A DNA stretch of 64,000 bases from Novosphingobium sp. (GCA_017744735.1 JAGIAR010000014.1:1-64000); one strand, 5' to 3'. Shown: positions 1-9,638, counted from the first letter of the stretch. Notes: generated by a model from the sequence alone, not told the origin. Numbers and translations: made by a program.

Positions 1-1422
<1,422 letters not shown>

Positions 1423-1472
1423 GCTTTCTTGCCTCTACTCTCTCAAATTGTTCGAAATGACGGCGCGCGGCG

Positions 1473-2675
1473 TCAGGGCTTGCGCGCGATGATGTAGCTC
1501 TCGTCGTTGAACCACAGCTCGCCGTATTTCTTCAACACGGCGCGGGTGGCCTCGAGATAGTTCGGGGTCGACATCGCCGCGGTCACCCGCTCGTCGTCGA
1601 TCTGCGAGACGTAGACCGCCGCGTTCCACGCGGCGAGCAGGGTCGAGGTGCCGATGGTCGCCGCCTCGCGGTCGATCTCGTCGGGCAGCGTGTGCATCTC
1701 GTAGCGGAACAGCGCCCGCGCCGCGGGGAGCGGCTCGAACAGGAAGCTGTGCGCGTCCTCGCCCAGCGCGTCGCGGGTCGCATCGACCAGCTCGTGGCGC
1801 GAGGTCACGAAGGGATCCTCGCCCGGCCACACCCGCTGGACGATCTCCATCCCCGGATCGCTGCCCGCCGAATGGATGCCGAGCAGCCGCCCGCCGGCAC
1901 GCAGCGCACGGGCGAGCGGTGCGAGCACCCGCTTGGCCTTGAATTCGACCGTGGCCCGCAGGCGGAAGGGCTGGCTCGCCAGCACCAGGTCGTAGTCGGC
2001 GCGCCGCTCGCTCTGCCTGGGGATCACCCGGTCGAGCAGGAAGCGGCAATCGTCGCGATAGAGCACCAGCACGGTCGGGGTTTCGGGGACCATGCTGCCG
2101 GTGGTCGGACTGACCGTGGTGGTCCAGTTCTCCGCCAGGAAGGGCTGAAGCTCCTGGATCTGGCGTTCGAAATCGGCCGAGGTGCCGCCCTTCAGCGCCA
2201 CTTCCTTCCACACCATGCGCTCGCGCGCCTTGGGGTTGCTCGGGCTGAGCCAGGGGGCGTCGGCATAGGAGATATTGGTGATCGCGATCACCATCTCGGG
2301 ATGCTCGAACAGCCGGTCGGGCACCTTGTCGAGGAACAGGCGGATGTCCTCGAGGCTGATCTCCTTGCCCGCGATGAAGAACGGCAGGCGTTCGTAGCGG
2401 CGGTGCATCTGGCGGATCACGCGGGCCAGGATCGTGCCGTCGCCGATCCCGGCATCGAAGAAGCGCAGCGCGGGCTGCTCGGGCACGATCGCCTCGAGCT
2501 CGCGCGCCACCCGCTCGGCCACGACCCACTTCTCGGAGCAGGTGTTCACGAACAGCAGGTAGTTCTGCCGGTTGTCGTAGAAACGGAAGTTCTGGCCTTC
2601 GCCTGCCATAGCGCCCTCCCCGGGTCCGGTTATCGCATCTTCCGCTTTCATGCGCGAGTCGGCTGCGGCGGCCAT
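1473..2675 (-). CDS. class I SAM-dependent methyltransferase, substrate unknown
   Basis: A 400-residue cytosolic protein with a Rossmann methyltransferase motif I, FFDAGIGDGTIL, around residues 74-85. The second half carries the conserved-looking acidic and hydrophobic strands expected of the fold (DYDLVLASQPF, LRAGGRLLGIHSAG). No substrate can be read from the sequence. The start at 2675 is supported by a GGAGAG ribosome site. The N-terminal roughly 28 residues before AGEGQNFRFYDNRQNY are low-complexity and may be dispensable. It is the first gene of the run methyltransferase-metK-ahcY, so its product probably consumes SAM made next door. This placement is inference. It begins 43 bases from a 26-bp FCD-type operator shared with the divergent regulator gene, so it could also fall under that regulator. 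Confidence 0.75.
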   Translation of the reverse strand: MAAAADSRMKAEDAITGPGEGAMAGEGQNFRFYDNRQNYLLFVNTCSEKWVVAERVARELEAIVPEQPALRFFDAGIGDGTILARVIRQMHRRYERLPFFIAGKEISLEDIRLFLDKVPDRLFEHPEMVIAITNISYADAPWLSPSNPKARERMVWKEVALKGGTSADFERQIQELQPFLAENWTTTVSPTTGSMVPETPTVLVLYRDDCRFLLDRVIPRQSERRADYDLVLASQPFRLRATVEFKAKRVLAPLARALRAGGRLLGIHSAGSDPGMEIVQRVWPGEDPFVTSRHELVDATRDALGEDAHSFLFEPLPAARALFRYEMHTLPDEIDREAATIGTSTLLAAWNAAVYVSQIDDERVTAAMSTPNYLEATRAVLKKYGELWFNDESYIIARKP

Positions 2676-2718
2676 TCGATCTCTCCAGATTGCATCGCCC
2701 GGGACTCGCCCGGCTCAC

Positions 2719-2744
2719 TTTGTATAACGATTGTGTTAGGCGAA
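2719..2744. promoter_or_regulatory. candidate FCD/GntR operator between the methyltransferase and regulator genes
   Basis: Two abutting 13-mers, TTTGTATAACGAT and TGTGTTAGGCGAA. The first fits the FadR-subfamily pattern T-n-G-T-nnn-A-C-n-A. The second is degenerate. It lies in the divergent gap between the methyltransferase at 2675 and the GntR gene at 2848, where autoregulation is usual. Confidence 0.6.
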
Positions 2745-2847
2745 ATTAAATTCTATCGCAATGGTCAAAGTTGGGGAATTCTGGCGCGACGGGCTGCGTC
2801 GCCCTCGCCTTCCGGGCTCATCCGACATAAGCAGGAGAGGTGCCACG

Positions 2848-3525
2848 GTGGCAAAAGCTGCAGAAAAGGCGAGTTCAGGCGTGACCAAGGGCGCTACGGC
2901 CAATGCTTCCCTGCCCAATCTGGTGGCGGACGAATTGCGGACCCTGATCGTGCGCGGAACCTTGCTGCCGGGCGAGCACCTCGGCCAGACCCAGCTGGCC
3001 GAAAGATTCGGCCGCAGCAAGGTGCCGGTGCGCGAGGCGCTCAAGCTGCTCGCGACCGAGGGCTTCCTGCGGCACGACCGCAACCGCGGCTATTTCGTCT
3101 CCCCGCTCGAGATCGACGAGGCGCGCCAGCTCTACAAATTGCGCCGCTGGATCGAGGCCGAACTGCTCGAAACCGCCGAATGGCCGAGCAAGGAGAAGAT
3201 CGCCGACCTGCGCGCGCAGTTCGACCGGCTGAACAGGATCGACCAGGGCAAGGACTACCACCTGTGGATGGAGCAGCTGGCGCAATTGCGCTATTCGCTG
3301 TTCGACCTTTCGCCCAACAAGGTGCTGCTGCGCGAGGCGATCCGCCTGTGGACGCTGACCGACCGCTATCGCGCACTGCTGCCCAAGATGCCCGGCGAAA
3401 GCCCCGAGCAACGGCTGATCGACGCGCTGGAGAAGCAGGACCGCAAGGCGCTGCTCGCCAATTTCGGCGTTGCGCGCGCCGAGGTCGAGACCGCGCTCGA
3501 ACACGCGATCGCGGATCAGGGCTAG
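2848..3525 (+). CDS. FCD-domain GntR-family transcriptional regulator (first copy)
   Basis: DNA-binding repressor or activator of the FadR subfamily. The N-terminal winged helix spans roughly residues 22-85 (LRTLIVRGTLLPGEHLGQ, then RFGRSKVPVREALKLLATEG with the conserved VPVREAL helix). The C-terminal all-helical FCD domain spans about 95-220. The chosen start is the GTG at 2848, preceded by AGGAG at 2833-2837, giving 225 residues. An in-frame ATG at 2761 would add 29 residues without a good ribosome site. The FCD effector pocket is unusual: the histidines that usually bind metal are mostly missing (YHLWMEQL keeps one, the later EH and H positions read EQ and A). Its stop overlaps the convergent reductase gene by four bases. 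It is a strong candidate for binding the 26-bp operators found throughout the window. Confidence 0.85.
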   Translation: MAKAAEKASSGVTKGATANASLPNLVADELRTLIVRGTLLPGEHLGQTQLAERFGRSKVPVREALKLLATEGFLRHDRNRGYFVSPLEIDEARQLYKLRRWIEAELLETAEWPSKEKIADLRAQFDRLNRIDQGKDYHLWMEQLAQLRYSLFDLSPNKVLLREAIRLWTLTDRYRALLPKMPGESPEQRLIDALEKQDRKALLANFGVARAEVETALEHAIADQG

Positions 3526-4331
3526 CTTTCGAAGATCTCCTTGAGCAGCGCGGTTTTGGCCGGCTCCTGCGCCAGCGCGGCGTAGAAGGTCTCGAGCGCG
3601 GTGAATTCTTCCGCAGCGCCGGCCAGCCCTTCGCCGAAGCGCGCGATCTCGGTCATCTCGTCGGCCCAGCGCGCCGAGACCTGCCCCATCCGCTGCGCCT
3701 GCCGCCCGCCCCACTCGAGGAACCCGGCATGGGTCCGCGCGAGCTGCGCGAGAAACGGATCCTTCACCCCTTCGCGCACCGCCAGCAGCGTCATCATCGC
3801 GAGCAGCGCGCTCTGGCCCTTGGAGGTTCCGGCGAAGCACAGTTTGAGCGCCGAGGCCGCACCGACCGGCGCGTCGAGCCGCTCGAAGGCGAGACCGTAG
3901 TCCGCCAGCGCGAGCACCCGACCAGCCTCCGGCCCCGAAACATAGAACAGCGGCCCGCGCGATCCGTCGGGCGCCGGCGGCCCGCCGACGATCCCGGCAT
4001 CGGCGAAGCCCGCGCCGCCGAACAGATCGGCGATCGCACGCACCTTGGCCGGGGTGATCGCATTGCAATCGACGAAGATCGCCCGTCGCTCCGCCACTGC
4101 GGCAAAGGCCTGCGCGACCGGGAGTGCCTGCGGGCTTGCGACGATCGACAGCGCAAGGTCGCACTGCGCGCATTCGGCTATCGAAGCGTCGTGCATGTTC
4201 GCGGCCGCGGCCCTCTCGCGGGTTTCCGCACTCCGCCCGGCGAGCGGCGTCAGCACCTCGGCGCCATGCGCGGCAAGGGTCGCGCCGACCGCTGATCCCA
4301 TCGCGCCGGCGCCGATCACCGCGACTTGCAT
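3522..4331 (-). CDS. NAD(P)-dependent oxidoreductase, 6-phosphogluconate-DH fold
   Basis: A 269-residue cytosolic reductase or dehydrogenase related to 3-hydroxyisobutyrate dehydrogenases. Residues 1-30 hold the dinucleotide motif VAVIGAGAMGSAVG. The C-terminal half has the FAGTSKGQSALL segment, where the family lysine sits, and resembles proteins annotated with a DUF1932 C-terminal domain. The substrate is not deducible. A hydroxy acid or a carboxylated aldehyde would fit the neighbours. The gene heads or ends a minus-strand run with two RraA-family aldolases and a LigJ-like hydratase (6 bases to the next gene), so it probably acts in the same lower pathway. It overlaps the convergent GntR gene by four bases. 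Confidence 0.75.
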   Translation of the reverse strand: MQVAVIGAGAMGSAVGATLAAHGAEVLTPLAGRSAETRERAAAANMHDASIAECAQCDLALSIVASPQALPVAQAFAAVAERRAIFVDCNAITPAKVRAIADLFGGAGFADAGIVGGPPAPDGSRGPLFYVSGPEAGRVLALADYGLAFERLDAPVGAASALKLCFAGTSKGQSALLAMMTLLAVREGVKDPFLAQLARTHAGFLEWGGRQAQRMGQVSARWADEMTEIARFGEGLAGAAEEFTALETFYAALAQEPAKTALLKEIFES

Positions 4332-4337
4332 GTGGCC

Positions 4338-4997
4338 TTACTCCGATTTGCGGGTCTGGAGCGTGTGGTACTTGAACTGCCTGCGCGCCTCGTCAAGCCG
4401 CATCCCGCCGCGGCAGGCCGCGCGGATGTGTTCCTCGGCCGCGCCGATCTCCTCGGCGGCCGCAAGCACCGCGTCCTCGTGCTCCTTCGGCAGCACCACC
4501 ACCCCGTCGGGATCGCCGCGCAATATGTCGCCCGGCTGCACCCGCGCCCCGCCGATGGTGACGGGGCAATCCATCTTCTCCACCTGCACCCGGTCCTTGC
4601 CGGTGCGCATCCAGTGGCCCTTCGAGAACACCGGATAGCCGAGCTCGCGGCAGAGTTTCACATCGCGGCTGATCCCGTCGATCACCGTGCCGCCGAGCCC
4701 GCGGCGGTGCGCGATCTCGGTCAATATGTCGCCCCAGATCGTCGCGTCCTCGCGCCCGCCGTTGTCGATCACCACCACCGCACCCTCGGGCACGTCGTCG
4801 ATGTAGTCGCCGACGGTGCCGGGCGGGTTCGCCGCGGGGCCGCACAGCATCGTAAACGCCCGCCCGGCCATCTCGAAGGCCGGATCGCGCCCGGCGATCC
4901 GGTAGCACTGGCCGACGATCCCGAGCCGGTCGAGCGCGTCCGAAAGCGTCGCGGTGTCGAGCGCGCGGGCCCGCGCGACGTTGGTATCCTCAGCCAT
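4338..4997 (-). CDS. RraA-family aldolase/decarboxylase (copy 1)
   Basis: A 219-residue member of the RraA/HMG-CHA aldolase fold, whose enzymes cleave 4-hydroxy-4-methyl-2-oxoglutarate or 4-carboxy-4-hydroxy-2-oxoadipate and decarboxylate oxaloacetate using a divalent metal. The family Arg-Asp pair is present in DGISRDVKLCRELGYPVF, and the following glycine-rich turn reads GDILRGDPDGVVVLP. It is only distantly similar to the two other RraA proteins in the window, so it is not a recent duplicate. It sits one base from the second RraA gene and six bases from the reductase, pointing to a single operon. The exact substrate is uncertain. A branched carboxylated oxo-acid is likely from the LigJ-like neighbour. 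Confidence 0.8.
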   Translation of the reverse strand: MAEDTNVARARALDTATLSDALDRLGIVGQCYRIAGRDPAFEMAGRAFTMLCGPAANPPGTVGDYIDDVPEGAVVVIDNGGREDATIWGDILTEIAHRRGLGGTVIDGISRDVKLCRELGYPVFSKGHWMRTGKDRVQVEKMDCPVTIGGARVQPGDILRGDPDGVVVLPKEHEDAVLAAAEEIGAAEEHIRAACRGGMRLDEARRQFKYHTLQTRKSE

Positions 4998-4998
4998 G

Positions 4999-5664
4999 TC
5001 AGATCTTCCGGAGCATATGTTCGTAATTGCCGCCGAGCACGTCGCTCATCTTCGTGCCCTTGGCCATTTCGGCGATCATCGCCGCCTCGCGCGCGCAGAT
5101 ATCCTCGGCTGTGCCGAGCACCTGCGCGACGTTCTCGGGGCGGATCACGATCACCGCGGTCGCATCGGCGACGATGTAATCGCCCGGATGCACGGTGACG
5201 CTGCCGATCTCGACCGGCACGTTGGTCGCCTTCTCGACCACCCGCGCGCGCGCAGTGAAGCAGGTGAGCTTGTTGGTGAAGATCGGAAATTCCAGCTCGC
5301 GCGCCTCGTCGATGTCGCGCACCGGCCCGTCGGCGACCACCGCGCGGACATTCGCATGGCGCGCGCCGCGGGTGAGCAACCCGCCCCAGCAGCCGGCCTC
5401 GACCCCGGTGCGCTGCTCGACCACGATGATCGAATGCTCGTCCGAGGCCTCGATCGCCTTGGTTCCGAGATGGCTCGGCGGGCCCGGCGGCGGATCGCCG
5501 GTGCCGAGCTTGACCGTGACCGCGACACCGGCGACCCGCCCCGCGCCGCTCTCGCGCCGCAGCCCGGTGACCTGGCCGGTCAGCCCCAGCTTGTCGAGCG
5601 CATCGCTGAGCGCGCAGGTGTCGATCGCCGAGAGCCGCGCGAGGGTTTCGGTGATCTCGCTCAT
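4999..5664 (-). CDS. RraA-family aldolase/decarboxylase (copy 2)
   Basis: A 221-residue RraA-fold protein adjacent to another family member. The Arg-Asp motif is seen in ADGPVRDIDEARELEFPIF. The downstream loop is GDYIVADATAVIVI, so the usual DGV after the acidic residue has changed to ATAV, which may alter substrate specificity. The ATG at 5664 overlaps the stop of the amidohydrolase gene (ATGA), indicating translational coupling. Together with copy 1 it could form a heteromeric trimer or hexamer, since characterised RraA aldolases are oligomers, or act on a different diastereomer. Both options are inference. Function is assigned only at family level. Confidence 0.78.
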   Translation of the reverse strand: MSEITETLARLSAIDTCALSDALDKLGLTGQVTGLRRESGAGRVAGVAVTVKLGTGDPPPGPPSHLGTKAIEASDEHSIIVVEQRTGVEAGCWGGLLTRGARHANVRAVVADGPVRDIDEARELEFPIFTNKLTCFTARARVVEKATNVPVEIGSVTVHPGDYIVADATAVIVIRPENVAQVLGTAEDICAREAAMIAEMAKGTKMSDVLGGNYEHMLRKI

Positions 5665-6671
5665 ATTTTCGGTGGATCCAGCTTGAACAATTTCATCGCG
5701 TTGCCGAACATGATCTTGTCCTTCTCCTCCTGGCTCAGCCAGTCGAAGCCCTTGATGAAGGGCGCGATGTCGTCGAGCGTCTTGCCGGTATGCGGATCGA
5801 CCGCCGACCCGACCCCCGGGCATTCGGCGCCGAACAGGCAATTGTCCGCGCCGACGGTCTTGATCAGCAGCCGCAGCGCCTCTTCCGAATAGAGCACGGT
5901 GTCGTAATAGATGTTGCGCATTTCCTGGTAGAAATCGCCGCCGCGGCGCAGCGCCGAAGCATGGAACCGCCCGACGTGATAGGGGATCGCGCCGCCGCCG
6001 TGGCTGCACACGATCTTCAGCGTCGGGAAGTCCTTGAACACGTCCGAATGGATCAACCCGTAGACCGCCACGGTCTCGTCGAGCAGGAAGTTCAGCGTAT
6101 AGGGCGTGCGCTGCGAGCGCGAGCCGGCCGAGTGGATATGCGCGGGCACGTCGAGCTCGACGAGCTTCTCGTAGAGCGGATACCAGTAGCGATCCCCCAT
6201 CGCGGGCGGCTCGGTGCCGGAGTTCTCGTAGGGATCGGGATTGAGCAGGCAGCCCTTGAAGCCGAGCGTCTTCACGCAGCGTTCGAGCTCGGGCAGCACG
6301 TTCTCTATCGGTTCGCCCGCGACCTGCGGCAACCCGCAGATCGGCGCGAAGCGATCGGGCAGCAGCTGGCACTGGCGCGCGATGATGTCGTTGGTCGCCT
6401 CGGTGAACCAGTGGACCAGGAAGCCCGGCTTTTCCGAATGCATCATCTGGAACGGCCGCGGGCTGAGCAGCTGGTAGTTCGTCCCCGCCCTGTCGAGCAT
6501 GTCGAGATGGCCGCAAGGGGCCATTTCCTTCTTGTTGGTGTAGCTGAGGATCTGCTCGTCGGTCAGCTCGGGGAAGCGCTTGCCGTGTTCGCCGCGGTGC
6601 GACAGCAGCAGCGACTTGTAGACCCACAATTCCGCCGGCGCGCTGACGTGGCCGTGGCAATCGATAATCAT
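5661..6671 (-). CDS. amidohydrolase-superfamily hydratase, LigJ-like (4-oxalomesaconate hydratase family)
   Basis: A 336-residue TIM-barrel metalloprotein of the COG2159 group. Metal-ligand segments are visible: MIIDCHGH at the N-terminus (HxH), the histidine in VPAHIHSAG, CSHGGGAIPYHVGRF, and the acidic LFGAECPG near residue 280. The segments NPDP, DRYWYPLYEKLVELDVPAHIH and HGGGAIPYH recall LigJ, which hydrates 4-oxalomesaconate to 4-carboxy-4-hydroxy-2-oxoadipate in protocatechuate 4,5-cleavage. Relatives in this superfamily include aromatic decarboxylases, so that alternative remains. It is first in the operon with two RraA aldolases, the enzyme type that follows LigJ. A 26-bp operator lies 38 bases upstream of the start. 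Confidence 0.78.
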   Translation of the reverse strand: MIIDCHGHVSAPAELWVYKSLLLSHRGEHGKRFPELTDEQILSYTNKKEMAPCGHLDMLDRAGTNYQLLSPRPFQMMHSEKPGFLVHWFTEATNDIIARQCQLLPDRFAPICGLPQVAGEPIENVLPELERCVKTLGFKGCLLNPDPYENSGTEPPAMGDRYWYPLYEKLVELDVPAHIHSAGSRSQRTPYTLNFLLDETVAVYGLIHSDVFKDFPTLKIVCSHGGGAIPYHVGRFHASALRRGGDFYQEMRNIYYDTVLYSEEALRLLIKTVGADNCLFGAECPGVGSAVDPHTGKTLDDIAPFIKGFDWLSQEEKDKIMFGNAMKLFKLDPPKI

Positions 6672-6709
6672 GGCTGAACCTCTTCCCGATGGGCCGCCTT
6701 TTCGGCGGC

Positions 6710-6735
6710 AACAGAATACAATTTCGTATAACTAT
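6710..6735. promoter_or_regulatory. candidate FCD/GntR 26-bp operator upstream of the LigJ-like operon
   Basis: Two abutting 13-mers, AACAGAATACAAT and TTCGTATAACTAT. They fit the recurring window motif with AC at positions 9-10 of each half-element. It lies 38-64 bases upstream of the amidohydrolase start, where it would cover a promoter. Confidence 0.6.
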
Positions 6736-6790
6736 CTTCGGGAGCCGGTCAACCCGGCTGGAGGGAGTTTAGGCTGGATTGGTGCTTGTG

Positions 6791-6923
6791 TCCTCCCCCT
6801 GGAGGGGGAGGGATACGCAGGCTTGCAGACTTGTCTGTTAGCCGGAGTTGGGCGGGGTGCTCGGCCTATCCGGCGAGCGCCGAACCCCCTCCCCTCGATC
6901 CCCTCCCCAATGGGGAGGGGAAG
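6791..6923. repeat. dispersed intergenic mosaic repeat, copy 1
   Basis: The element begins with the hairpin CCTCCCCCT-GG-AGGGGGAGG, then GGATACGCAGGCTTGCAGAC, a TCTGTTAGCCGGAGTTGG segment, and ends with CCCCTCCCC-AAT-GGGGAGGGG. Close copies lie at 16691-16829 (same orientation) and 11343-11535 (inverted). It fills the gap between the LigJ-like operon promoter and the end of the oxygenase gene. It encodes no gene. Confidence 0.85.
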
Positions 6924-7757
6924 TTAGAAAAACAGCGCCATGCAGCGCATCTCGACGCTGCAGCGCGGGTTCGCGCCTTTTACGCCGGAATTGTCGAACG
7001 CGCTGTGCGGCACCAGCCGCCAGTTTTCCGGCCCTGCGCTGTCGATGCCGTAGAACAGCAGCGTCTCGTCCGGCTCGAAGGCCGAATAATAATACCAGCG
7101 CTGATCGGCATTCCACGCGAACAGCGGCAGATCGAGTTCGAGCTCACGCATCGATGGCGCGCTGCCCCGCCCGATCACGACATCACCCGGCGCGAGCGTG
7201 CGCGTGTCGCAGATCGCCAGCGGAATATCGTAGGGCGGCGGCGAGAACGGCTGCCAGGCGTTGAAGCCGATCCAGCGGGCGAGCCTGCGCCCCTGCGCCA
7301 CCTCGGCGATCTGGTCGCGGCACAGCGAATGGCGGATCTCGGTTGCGAATTCGGTCGGCGCGAAATCGCCATGCACGCGGCGCGCGGGGTTCGAGACATC
7401 GCTGCGCGCGGCATCTTTCTTCTGTTCGGAAAAGCGCGCGCTGAAGGCCCAGCTTATCACCGCATCGGCGCCGGTCAGGTCGCGGATCCGTTCGCGCACC
7501 GCCGCGCCCCATTGGTGTTCGAACTCGGCGGGATCGAGCTGTGCCAGCGGGGTGCAATCGAGCCGCGCCTTTTGGAAACCATAGGTTTCGAGCGTCGGCG
7601 GCTCGTCGAGCGCGCAGGCATCGCGAATTTCCAGCCTTTGAGCGGTGACCGGAATCCCGCTCCATGCCGGATCGAAATTGAAGCTGAACCCGTCGCCCGG
7701 GATCGCATCCCGGTCGACGAAGTTCAGCACCGCATCGACGCTCGCCCCGCTCACCAC
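6924..7757 (-). CDS. CmcJ/NvfI-like oxidoreductase (putative hydroxylase/desaturase)
   Basis: A 277-residue protein resembling the family that includes CmcJ of cephamycin synthesis and fungal asaB/GA4-desaturase-like proteins. Features seen: ARRVHGDFAP in the middle (a candidate metal-binding H-x-D), NAWQPFSPPPYDIPLAICD, and the C-terminal YYYSAFEPDETLLFYGIDS followed by VPHSAFDNSG. Members are thought to be iron/2-oxoglutarate-type oxygenases, but few have been tested. The start is taken at GTG 7757, which overlaps the end of the upstream SnoaL gene. An internal GTG at 7754 is equally possible. The context (SnoaL proteins, hydroxy-acid reductase) suggests oxidation of a pathway intermediate. 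The reaction is unknown. Confidence 0.68.
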   Translation of the reverse strand: MVSGASVDAVLNFVDRDAIPGDGFSFNFDPAWSGIPVTAQRLEIRDACALDEPPTLETYGFQKARLDCTPLAQLDPAEFEHQWGAAVRERIRDLTGADAVISWAFSARFSEQKKDAARSDVSNPARRVHGDFAPTEFATEIRHSLCRDQIAEVAQGRRLARWIGFNAWQPFSPPPYDIPLAICDTRTLAPGDVVIGRGSAPSMRELELDLPLFAWNADQRWYYYSAFEPDETLLFYGIDSAGPENWRLVPHSAFDNSGVKGANPRCSVEMRCMALFF

Positions 7758-8626
7758 ATCGCGCGTCCGCTGGCGGTGGTTTCAGGCACCTTCTGCTTCA
7801 CGTCCCAGTGCTCGACGATCTTGTTGTCCATGAAGCGGAACACGTCGATGTGGGCTTCCTCGCCCGGAACGCCCTCCAGGCTGTAGAGATAGTGGACCAG
7901 CACGAAGTCGCCCTCGGCCACGATCCTTTGCGGCCCGAGGATCGGGTTGGGCGCATCTTTTTTGCCCCACTCCTCCATCAGATAGTCGATCGCGCCCTGC
8001 TTGCCGTCGGCGATCACCGGGCTGTGCTGCTTGTACTCGGGGTGCAACCAGGTCTCAGTCGCGCCGAGCACGTCACCCTTGGCCACCTCGTCGACATAGG
8101 CGCGATAACTGGCGAGCGACTGCTCGCGGGTCACCTTCGCATCGGGCTTGCCGCAGGCAGGCTGTTCGACGGAATCGCGATAGGCTTTCGCGCTGACCGG
8201 ATCGTTCGCGACCGCACTTCCCATCCCGTTGCCGTGCGGCATGGTGCGGGGCATCTGCTGGATCACGTCCCAATGCTCGACCATCTTGCCGTCGGCGACG
8301 CGCCATAGATCGACCACGATCTGCCCGTGATCGTCGGGCGAGCGAAAGACGCGGTGCATAACCGCGAACAACTCGCCGTCGGCCAGCACCATGTCGGTGA
8401 CGTGGTGCCAATCGGCCGAGTCCCCCAGCCGTTCGGCCATCCGGCCGAAAAATGCGCGGTGCCCTTCCCAGCCATCCGCGATGTGCGGGTTGTGCTGGAT
8501 GAAATCGGGCGCGACGAAACTGTCGAAGGCCGACCGGAACTGCTTGTCGACGAAAGCCATCCGGAGGAACTTCATCGCCAGCCCGCGGGTGGCGCGTGTG
8601 GTGGCAGAGTGGCTCTGCTCGTCCAT
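7751..8626 (-). CDS. double SnoaL-like (NTF2-fold) domain protein
   Basis: A 291-residue protein with two consecutive SnoaL-like domains. The first has PDFIQHNPHIADGWEGHR and ends WRVADGKMVEHWDVIQ. The second has PEYKQHSPVIADGKQGAI and ends RFMDNKIVEHWDVKQK. The SnoaL fold supports cyclases, isomerases, hydrolases or plain binding proteins, so activity cannot be named. No signal peptide is visible, unlike its sister at 8674-9636, so it is probably cytosolic. The ATG at 8626 was chosen. An in-frame ATG at 8644 is also possible, and neither has a strong ribosome site. Its last roughly 175 bases are almost identical to the end of the sister gene, suggesting recent gene conversion or duplication. 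Confidence 0.8.
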   Translation of the reverse strand: MDEQSHSATTRATRGLAMKFLRMAFVDKQFRSAFDSFVAPDFIQHNPHIADGWEGHRAFFGRMAERLGDSADWHHVTDMVLADGELFAVMHRVFRSPDDHGQIVVDLWRVADGKMVEHWDVIQQMPRTMPHGNGMGSAVANDPVSAKAYRDSVEQPACGKPDAKVTREQSLASYRAYVDEVAKGDVLGATETWLHPEYKQHSPVIADGKQGAIDYLMEEWGKKDAPNPILGPQRIVAEGDFVLVHYLYSLEGVPGEEAHIDVFRFMDNKIVEHWDVKQKVPETTASGRAMW

Positions 8627-8848
8627 CGTGCGAACCCCGGTCATGCCGACCGGAACCGGGAGCGGCGTTCCGCTCACCACATCGCGCGTCCGCTGGCGGT
8701 GGTTTCGGGCACTTTCTGCTTCACGTCCCAGTGCTCGACGATCTTGTTGTCCTTGAAGCGGAACACGTCGATGTGGGCCTCCTCGCCCGGAACGCCCTCC
8801 AGGCTGTAGAGATAGTGGACCAGCACGAAGTCGCCCTCGGCCACGATC
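7751..8848. repeat. pair of near-identical direct repeats at the 3' ends of the two SnoaL genes
   Basis: Bases 7751-7924 recur at 8674-8847 with about four mismatches, beginning TCACCACATCGCGCGTCCGC in both. They encode the identical C-termini ending ETTASGRAMW. The rest of the two genes is clearly more diverged, so the 3' parts were homogenised by recombination or duplicated late. Confidence 0.9.
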
Positions 8849-9636
8849 CGCTGGGCGTGGAGCACCGGCTTGGGCGCATCGGGCCTGCCCCATTCTTCCT
8901 GCAGATAGTCGATCGCACCCTGCTTGCCGTCGGCGATCACCGGGCTGTGCTGGCGATAGTCCGGGTGAAACCATTTATCGATCGCGCTGAGCACCCCGCC
9001 CTTGCCGACCTCGTCGCCATAGGCGCGGTAATCGGCCAGCGACTGTTCGCGGCTGACCTTTGGATCGGGCAGGCCGCAGGCCGGCGCGAGCACCGAATCC
9101 GGCCGCGCCTTCGCCGCATCGTAGGTCTGGAAGCCGCAGCCCATCCCGTTGCGGTGCGGCATCGCGCTGTCGAGCGGCATGTCCTGGATCACGTCCCAGT
9201 GCTCGGCGATCTTGCCGTCCTCTACCCGCCAGATATCGACGAACAATTTGCCGGTGCCGTCGGCATTGACCCCGTGGTGCATCGCCGAGAACAGATCGCC
9301 GTCGACCAGCACCATGTCGATCACATGCGCCTGCGGCGGCGGGGCCGGGACCGGCTTGGGCATCGCAAAGAGCTTGTTCATATAGGCGCGCTGCGCCTCG
9401 ACCCCGTCGGCCATCAGCGGATTGTGCTGGATGAAATCGGGCTTCGCGAACTGCGCGTAGGCGCTCAGATCGTGCTTGATGAAATAGGTGTCGAGAAAGG
9501 CCATCGCGACCTTTCGCGTGGCTTCGGTCTGGGCCGCGCGATCGGCGCTCGCAACGGTCGCGGGCTCCTCGGCAGTGGCACAACCCGCGATCCCGAGCGT
9601 GCTCGCGGCAAGCAGTAGTCCGGCAATCCGCTTCAT
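8674..9636 (-). CDS. double SnoaL-like domain lipoprotein
   Basis: A 320-residue paralogue of the adjacent SnoaL protein with an added lipoprotein signal: MKRIAGLLLAASTLGIAGC, where LGIAGC is a lipobox with Cys-19. After a short linker, two NTF2-like domains follow (PDFIQHNPLMADG and PDYRQHSPVIADG as the first helices, each domain closing with an EHWDV strand). It is therefore predicted to face the periplasm, anchored to a membrane, while its sister stays in the cytosol. A GGGAGAA ribosome site supports the ATG at 9636. The 2-base gap from the upstream reductase gene indicates one operon. The function is unknown. A periplasmic cyclase, isomerase or ligand-binding role would fit the fold. Confidence 0.82.
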   Translation of the reverse strand: MKRIAGLLLAASTLGIAGCATAEEPATVASADRAAQTEATRKVAMAFLDTYFIKHDLSAYAQFAKPDFIQHNPLMADGVEAQRAYMNKLFAMPKPVPAPPPQAHVIDMVLVDGDLFSAMHHGVNADGTGKLFVDIWRVEDGKIAEHWDVIQDMPLDSAMPHRNGMGCGFQTYDAAKARPDSVLAPACGLPDPKVSREQSLADYRAYGDEVGKGGVLSAIDKWFHPDYRQHSPVIADGKQGAIDYLQEEWGRPDAPKPVLHAQRIVAEGDFVLVHYLYSLEGVPGEEAHIDVFRFKDNKIVEHWDVKQKVPETTASGRAMW

Positions 9637-9638
9637 CT

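Noticed and set aside
1423..1472. Possible SAM riboswitch before metK
   Set aside because: The 50-base gap is too short, and I see no recognisable SAM-II or SAM/SAH riboswitch core. Most of the upstream sequence is the methyltransferase coding region.
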